Source: PCC-6802 sp031388585
GTDB lineage: Bacteria > Cyanobacteriota > Cyanobacteriia > Pseudanabaenales > Pseudanabaenaceae
Length of the DNA stretch: 8,569 nt
NCBI GenBank assembly: GCA_031388585.1
Contig: JANMRU010000265.1
Span: forward strand, 1-8,569
Direction of reading: 5' to 3'
The position numbers were made by a program, and so were the translations under genes. Positions 5,551 to 8,569 of this stretch are shown piece after piece. The notes beneath the pieces were generated by a model. That model saw nothing but the letters and a program-made list of their open reading frames with translations. It was not told the DNA's origin and made no database searches. Numbering within the stretch: the stretch's first letter is position 1; each line of letters opens with the position of its first letter.

Positions 5551-5581
5551 TTCGGGCAAGTATATGGTTGTGGATGAGGTT

Positions 5582-5644
5582 GGCGTGAAGAGAGTAAATT
5601 AGTGTGTAGATAGCCAATAAAATTGGTTGGTTTTCTCTCTTGCC
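5582..5644. repeat. Nested inverted repeats in the sigF/NB-ARC intergenic region
   Basis: AAGAGAG (5588-5594) pairs with CTCTCTT (5635-5641), extended by GGC (5582-5584) with GCC (5642-5644) after a 3-base bulge. Inside this a second hairpin, CCAAT (5614-5618) / ATTGG (5622-5626), is present. No open frame or clear promoter is tied to it, so its role is unknown. Confidence 0.4.
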
Positions 5645-5668
5645 ATGCTCAACAACAGACCGTTTTGC

Positions 5669-5697
5669 TTGACAATATTTAGATTAAGTCAAATATT
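5669..5697 (+). promoter_or_regulatory. Distal promoter candidate with perfect TTGACA
   Basis: TTGACA (5669-5674) is followed after 17 bases by AATATT (5692-5697), or after 19 by TATTAG (5694-5699). TTGAC also forms an inverted repeat with GTCAA (5688-5692), and an AATATT(T)AGAT direct repeat spans 5674-5701. The expected start, near 5704, lies immediately before the CCTAACA palindromes. It could serve the NB-ARC gene with a leader of over 200 bases, or an untranslated RNA. Confidence 0.45.
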
Positions 5698-5704
5698 AGA
5701 TACG

Positions 5705-5770
5705 GTCACCTAGCAAGATGTTAGGAATTTTGGGGCTTAAACAGCTTTTGTCACCTAACAGTTTGTTAGG
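5705..5770. repeat. Two tandem 21-bp repeats, each a CCTAACA-N3-TGTTAGG palindrome
   Basis: GTCACCTAGCAAGATGTTAGG would be copy one (5705-5725), and copy two (5750-5770) differs at four positions. Copy two contains a perfect palindrome, CCTAACA (5754-5760) / TGTTAGG (5764-5770); copy one has one G in place of A (a G-U pair as RNA). The centres are 45 bp apart. They may be operator sites or RNA hairpins just downstream of the TTGACA promoter. Nothing identifies a binding protein. Confidence 0.75.
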
Positions 5771-5795
5771 TATAGCCATCAGTTTTTATTATTTC

Positions 5796-5846
5796 AGGGG
5801 TGAAGGGGTGAAACCCCTTTGTAGGCGGCAATGCCCCCAACCCCCC
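5796..5846. repeat. G/C-rich double-hairpin block of dispersed-repeat type
   Basis: AAGGGGT (5803-5809), loop GAA and ACCCCTT (5813-5819) form a perfect 7-bp hairpin. GGCGGC (5824-5829), loop AAT and GCCCCC (5833-5838) form a second one with a single mismatch, followed by a run of C (5841-5846). Preceding GGGGTGA units occur twice (5797-5803, 5805-5811). The composition differs sharply from the AT-rich surroundings, and the style recalls short palindromic repeats scattered in filamentous cyanobacterial genomes. There is no T-run, so it is not a typical terminator. Confidence 0.55.
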
Positions 5847-5886
5847 AACTTATCATTTCATCTAGGATTGCTATAAATATGGTAGG

Positions 5887-5915
5887 TTGTCTTTCAGTAA
5901 GCCATTCCAGATAAT
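5887..5915 (+). promoter_or_regulatory. Proximal promoter of the NB-ARC gene
   Basis: TTGTCT (5887-5892) and GATAAT (5910-5915) are separated by exactly 17 bases. A start near 5922 would leave a leader of about 19 bases before the ATG at 5941. No Shine-Dalgarno is visible in it. Confidence 0.5.
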
Positions 5916-5940
5916 TTGCTAAAAAACGCACTAATTTAAA

Positions 5941-7599
5941 ATGGTGTCCTCACCCGACAATTTCGATCATCTCTTTCCAGAGGCGGCTCAGAACTGGGAC
6001 TTAGAAAGACTGTATGTAGATCTAGAATCAGTCATTACTAAGCCACTCAAACCTTTAGAAAAAGCCTGCTTGCGAGGTCTGCTGTGTCGTTATCGTCCTG
6101 GTCAATTGGCTTTTAAGTTTTCTTGGACATCTGGAGCAATCAGAGTAGAGCTTAACAAAGGACTTTATCGCTATATTGAAGATCTGGCCGAACAGCCATC
6201 TAACACGCTGAGGTGGGAAAAGATTAGCGAATGGCTAGAAGCTAAAGGTTATAGAGTGGTACAACAGATTGCTCGATCTCAGCAGCAATCAACCAGTGCC
6301 AGCAGTAAGAACCCCAACAGGACAGATTGGGGGGAAGCTCCAGAAGTCAACGTATTTTTTGGACGAACCGAAGAACTTACTGAGCTTGAGAACTGGATTG
6401 TGTGCGATCGCTGTCGCCTGGTCGCCATCTGGGGTATGGGTGGAATCGGTAAAACCGCTCTGTCTGTCAAGCTAGCGGAAAAGATTAATGGCGAATTTGA
6501 CTATTTTATCTGGCGATCGCTGCACAATGCCCAACCAATTCAGCAGTTTCTAGCGGATATCCTGCGGTTTATTACGAATGGGAAAGAAGCAGATTTCAAC
6601 CTGTCTTACCTAATTGATACTTGCAAGCAGCATCGTTGCTTGATCGTACTTGATGACTATGAGACGATTATGCGCGACGGCGAGTTGGTCGGGCCATATC
6701 GTCCAGGCTACGAAGCCTATGCCGAACTATTGGAAAGACTTGGAGGCGAGCGCCATCAAAGTTCCTTGATCGTAATCGGTCGCGAACAGCCGAAAGAGAT
6801 CTCCATGCTTCAGGGTGAAGATCTGCCTGTGCGATCGCATAAATTGGGCGGCTTGGCACGACAGGCAGCCCGCAGTCTCTTGACAGCACGAGGATTTAGT
6901 GGATCGGAAGGTGGTTTAGAAGATCTAATCCAGCAATATCGGGGAAATCCATCGGCACTGCGGATTGTAGCAACTACGATTCGAGATCTATTTAACGGCA
7001 ATGTTTCAGATTTTCTTAAGCAGACAACATTGGCGCTGGGGGATATTCTGCGCAACCTTTTATATCAACACTTTGAGCGCCTATCAGAATTAGAAAAAGA
7101 TGTCCTCTACTGGTTAGCCTTGAAGCGCCGACCAGTTTCTCTCCCAGAGTTGCGAGAAGATATGCGCTTACTCGATTCTGGTTCTGAACTGATCGATGCC
7201 CTAGAATCATTGCGCTGTCGATCGCTAATCGAACGCGCGATCGATAAGGGCTCAGTTATGTTTGTGCTCGAACCAGTGGTAATGAAGTATGTGAATAAAA
7301 AATTTGTTGAAGAAGCTGGTAAAGAAGTTGATGAAATGGTGAAGAATTGTAATCTTGGTAAACTGAAGTTGCTGAGAGATCACGCTTTAGTTGAAGATGA
7401 TGCCCCTGATTCAATTCGCGCTGTGCAGATCCGCCTTGTGCTAAAACCGATTAAGGATCGACTTGGTGTAACTTTGCGACAGGTTGATAAGTCTAACGAA
7501 CTGCTGAACGAGCAATTGCCTGCACGCGATCGCGCCGCAATTGCTGACGGATTAGATTATCTGGAGGCTAATCTCACGCTTTTGGGCTTATGGGTTTGA
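5941..7599 (+). CDS. STAND-type NB-ARC ATPase with N-terminal HTH-like domain, no sensor repeats
   Basis: The 552-residue protein belongs to the signal-transduction ATPases related to Apaf-1 and plant R proteins. Residues 35-105 form an HTH-like domain (P-L-E-K-A-C-L-R-G-L-L, then S-G-A-I-R-V-E-L-N-K-G-L-Y-R-Y-I-E). A polar linker (110-133) leads to the NB-ARC core: F-F-G-R-T-E-E-L (139-146), Walker A G-M-G-G-I-G-K-T (165-172), Walker B L-I-V-L-D-D (234-239), the I-G-R-E sensor motif (279-282) and Y-R-G-N-P-S-A-L (333-340). A winged-helix part follows (about 375-450, ending L-E-P-V-V-M-K-Y-V), then about 100 helical residues. Many cyanobacterial relatives carry C-terminal WD40, TPR or pentapeptide repeats; this one stops without them. 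The stop is followed 17 bases later by the next gene, and I see no leftover repeat coding. Its trigger and partner are unknown; such proteins are linked to signalling or defence, but nothing here shows which. Confidence 0.88.
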   Translation: MVSSPDNFDHLFPEAAQNWDLERLYVDLESVITKPLKPLEKACLRGLLCRYRPGQLAFKFSWTSGAIRVELNKGLYRYIEDLAEQPSNTLRWEKISEWLEAKGYRVVQQIARSQQQSTSASSKNPNRTDWGEAPEVNVFFGRTEELTELENWIVCDRCRLVAIWGMGGIGKTALSVKLAEKINGEFDYFIWRSLHNAQPIQQFLADILRFITNGKEADFNLSYLIDTCKQHRCLIVLDDYETIMRDGELVGPYRPGYEAYAELLERLGGERHQSSLIVIGREQPKEISMLQGEDLPVRSHKLGGLARQAARSLLTARGFSGSEGGLEDLIQQYRGNPSALRIVATTIRDLFNGNVSDFLKQTTLALGDILRNLLYQHFERLSELEKDVLYWLALKRRPVSLPELREDMRLLDSGSELIDALESLRCRSLIERAIDKGSVMFVLEPVVMKYVNKKFVEEAGKEVDEMVKNCNLGKLKLLRDHALVEDDAPDSIRAVQIRLVLKPIKDRLGVTLRQVDKSNELLNEQLPARDRAAIADGLDYLEANLTLLGLWV

Positions 7600-7600
7600 T

Positions 7601-7616
7601 AAGGATATTTAAGGAT
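7601..7616 (+). promoter_or_regulatory. Tandem AAGGAT ribosome-binding sequence of the methyltransferase gene
   Basis: AAGGATAT occurs twice ten bases apart (7601-7608 and 7611-7618). The first copy lies 11 bases before the ATG at 7617 and is a usable Shine-Dalgarno; the second runs into the start codon and is too close to act. This helps choose the ATG at 7617. Confidence 0.55.
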
Positions 7617-8569
7617 ATGAGTGAATATTTTGCTACGGTTGCACGCGGGTTGGAAGCATTAGCAGCAGAGGAATTAGCAAGCTTGGGTGCGCTTTCAGTT
7701 AGCCCAGGATTTTGTGGTGTTGCTTTTGAAGGCGATCGCCAGATTCTCTATCGCATTAATCTATGGGCTAGACTGCCTTTTCGAGTTTTGCTGAAACTAG
7801 ATGAGTTTCCCTGCCGCGATGCCAAAGACCTCTATCGCGGCATTCAGGCAATCGATTGGCAGCAATATCTCACCCCATCTCATACCCTAGCTGTTACTGC
7901 TACGGGTAAAAATGACCAACTCAACCATACTCACTTCACCGCGCTCCAAGTAAAAAATGCGATCGTCGATCGCCAGCAAGAGACTCTGGGCGATCGCTCC
8001 GATGTGGACACGCAGTCACCCGATTTACGTATTAACGTTTTCATCGACCAAGATCGAGCCAGTGTCAGCCTTGATAGCTCTGGTAGCAGTCTGCATCGCC
8101 GAGGTTATCGGCCTGCGGTTGGGAAAGCTCCACTAAAAGAATCCCTTGCCGCCGCGCTCATCCAACTGAGTGGCTGGCAGCCTGATTTACCTTTCCTCGA
8201 TCCGCTGTGTGGTTCTGGGACATTGCCACTAGAAGCCAGCTTAAAAGCGTTGAATATTGCGCCTGGGCGATTTCGCGATCGCTTTGGCTTTGAGACTTGG
8301 ATGGATTTTGATGAGCTGTTGTGGGAACGTCTGCTACGAGAAGTGGATTCCAGTGAATTGGATGCTCTACAGGCTCCTATTATGGGTAGCGATCGCTCTG
8401 AGGACGTAATCCAACAGGCACGCACCAATGCCAATCGCTGTGGCGTTTCCCAACACGTAAAATTTAGTCAAACCGACCTCGAAGCGGTTGAAGCTCCTGC
8501 CGATTGTGGCTTTCTATTCTGCAATCCACCCTATGGCGAGCGGTTGGGTAGCGATCTCGAACTTGGGGC
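7617..8569 (+). CDS. THUMP-domain SAM-dependent RNA methyltransferase, RlmL family (3' end outside window)
   Basis: The first 317 residues of a COG0116-type enzyme are visible; the frame is open to the last base. It opens M-S-E-Y-F-A-T-V-A-R-G-L-E-A-L-A-A-E-E-L, the usual start of RlmL/Trm14-like proteins. A ferredoxin-like and THUMP RNA-binding part covers about 1-155, then S-L-H-R-R-G-Y-R (158-165) joins the catalytic domain. SAM motif I is F-L-D-P-L-C-G-S-G-T (193-202), and the catalytic loop N-P-P-Y-G-E-R-L (303-310) is typical of N2-guanine methylation of RNA. The family member RlmL modifies G2445 of 23S rRNA; Trm14/TrmN relatives modify tRNA position 6, and the visible part cannot tell these apart. 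Usual length is about 375-390 residues for the single-domain form, so roughly 60-70 residues are missing. It starts 17 bases after the NB-ARC gene and is probably co-transcribed. Confidence 0.9.
   Translation, partial: MSEYFATVARGLEALAAEELASLGALSVSPGFCGVAFEGDRQILYRINLWARLPFRVLLKLDEFPCRDAKDLYRGIQAIDWQQYLTPSHTLAVTATGKNDQLNHTHFTALQVKNAIVDRQQETLGDRSDVDTQSPDLRINVFIDQDRASVSLDSSGSSLHRRGYRPAVGKAPLKESLAAALIQLSGWQPDLPFLDPLCGSGTLPLEASLKALNIAPGRFRDRFGFETWMDFDELLWERLLREVDSSELDALQAPIMGSDRSEDVIQQARTNANRCGVSQHVKFSQTDLEAVEAPADCGFLFCNPPYGERLGSDLELG

Larger units (their letters stand above)
807..8396. repeat. HIP1 octamers (GCGATCGC), 17 scattered copies
   Basis: Perfect copies start at 807, 942, 1496, 1664, 3116, 3181, 3369, 4231, 4332, 6404, 6513, 6831, 7526, 7732, 7990, 8275 and 8389, about one per 500 bases and almost all inside genes. 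This abundance is characteristic of many cyanobacterial genomes. None occurs before 807 or between 4340 and 6403, which includes all of sigF and the divergent intergenic region. Confidence 0.9.

Noticed and set aside
5705..5770. CRISPR array
   Set aside because: There are only two repeat copies, each a short palindrome, with a single 24-base gap and no cas genes.
5803..5819. Hairpin as an intrinsic terminator
   Set aside because: The stem is perfect but is followed by TGTAGG rather than a T-run; a dispersed-repeat hairpin is more likely.
8105..8434. Minus-strand open frame of 109 codons opposite the methyltransferase
   Set aside because: Its product is Ser/Arg-rich low-complexity sequence without motifs, a shadow of the strongly supported plus-strand gene.

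Overview
The window is chromosomal DNA from a cyanobacterium. The evidence is a dense scatter of the HIP1 octamer GCGATCGC (17 perfect copies by eye), a PipX gene, a NarM gene, a SigF-type group 3 sigma factor, and a STAND/NB-ARC ATPase of the style common in filamentous cyanobacteria. I cannot fix the genus from the sequence.

Left edge (1-380): the first 64 bases hold the 5' end of a minus-strand XRE-type helix-turn-helix regulator that runs out of the window. It diverges from a 55-codon plus-strand gene (157-324). That gene has an unusually strong Shine-Dalgarno and is closed by two perfect or near-perfect intrinsic terminators in tandem. The shared intergenic region is built from GGTTTAC/GTAAACC inverted repeats lying over promoter-like boxes. 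It looks like a self-contained regulator plus small-protein module and is the best candidate here for an undescribed system.

Centre (437-4647): a proline iminopeptidase gene (pip, plus) meets, tail to tail with a 13-base overlap, a minus-strand pipX-ispE pair that shares an ATGA start/stop overlap. PipX is the NtcA co-activator and PII partner; IspE is a kinase of the MEP isoprenoid pathway. Divergent from pipX are a small exported protein of unknown function (2842-3249) and a short-form SppA protease (3309-4106). narM, the nitrate reductase maturation factor, lies on the minus strand, ends 3 bases from sppA and sits just downstream of a strong terminator.

Right part (4648-8569): sigF (minus) and an NB-ARC ATPase gene (5941-7599, plus) diverge across a 465-base region rich in palindromes: a promoter-like inverted repeat next to sigF, a TTGACA promoter, two tandem CCTAACA-N3-TGTTAGG palindromes, a G/C-rich hairpin block of the dispersed-repeat type, and a good proximal promoter for the ATPase gene. 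The ATPase has an N-terminal HTH-like domain, a complete NB-ARC core and a winged-helix region, but no WD40, TPR or pentapeptide sensor. Seventeen bases after it begins a THUMP-domain RNA methyltransferase of the RlmL family, which runs off the right edge.

Working together: PipX and NarM both belong to nitrogen control and nitrate assimilation, but they are separated by unrelated genes and I found no GTA-N8-TAC NtcA site beside either. The other genes look like ordinary cyanobacterial housekeeping or regulatory genes.
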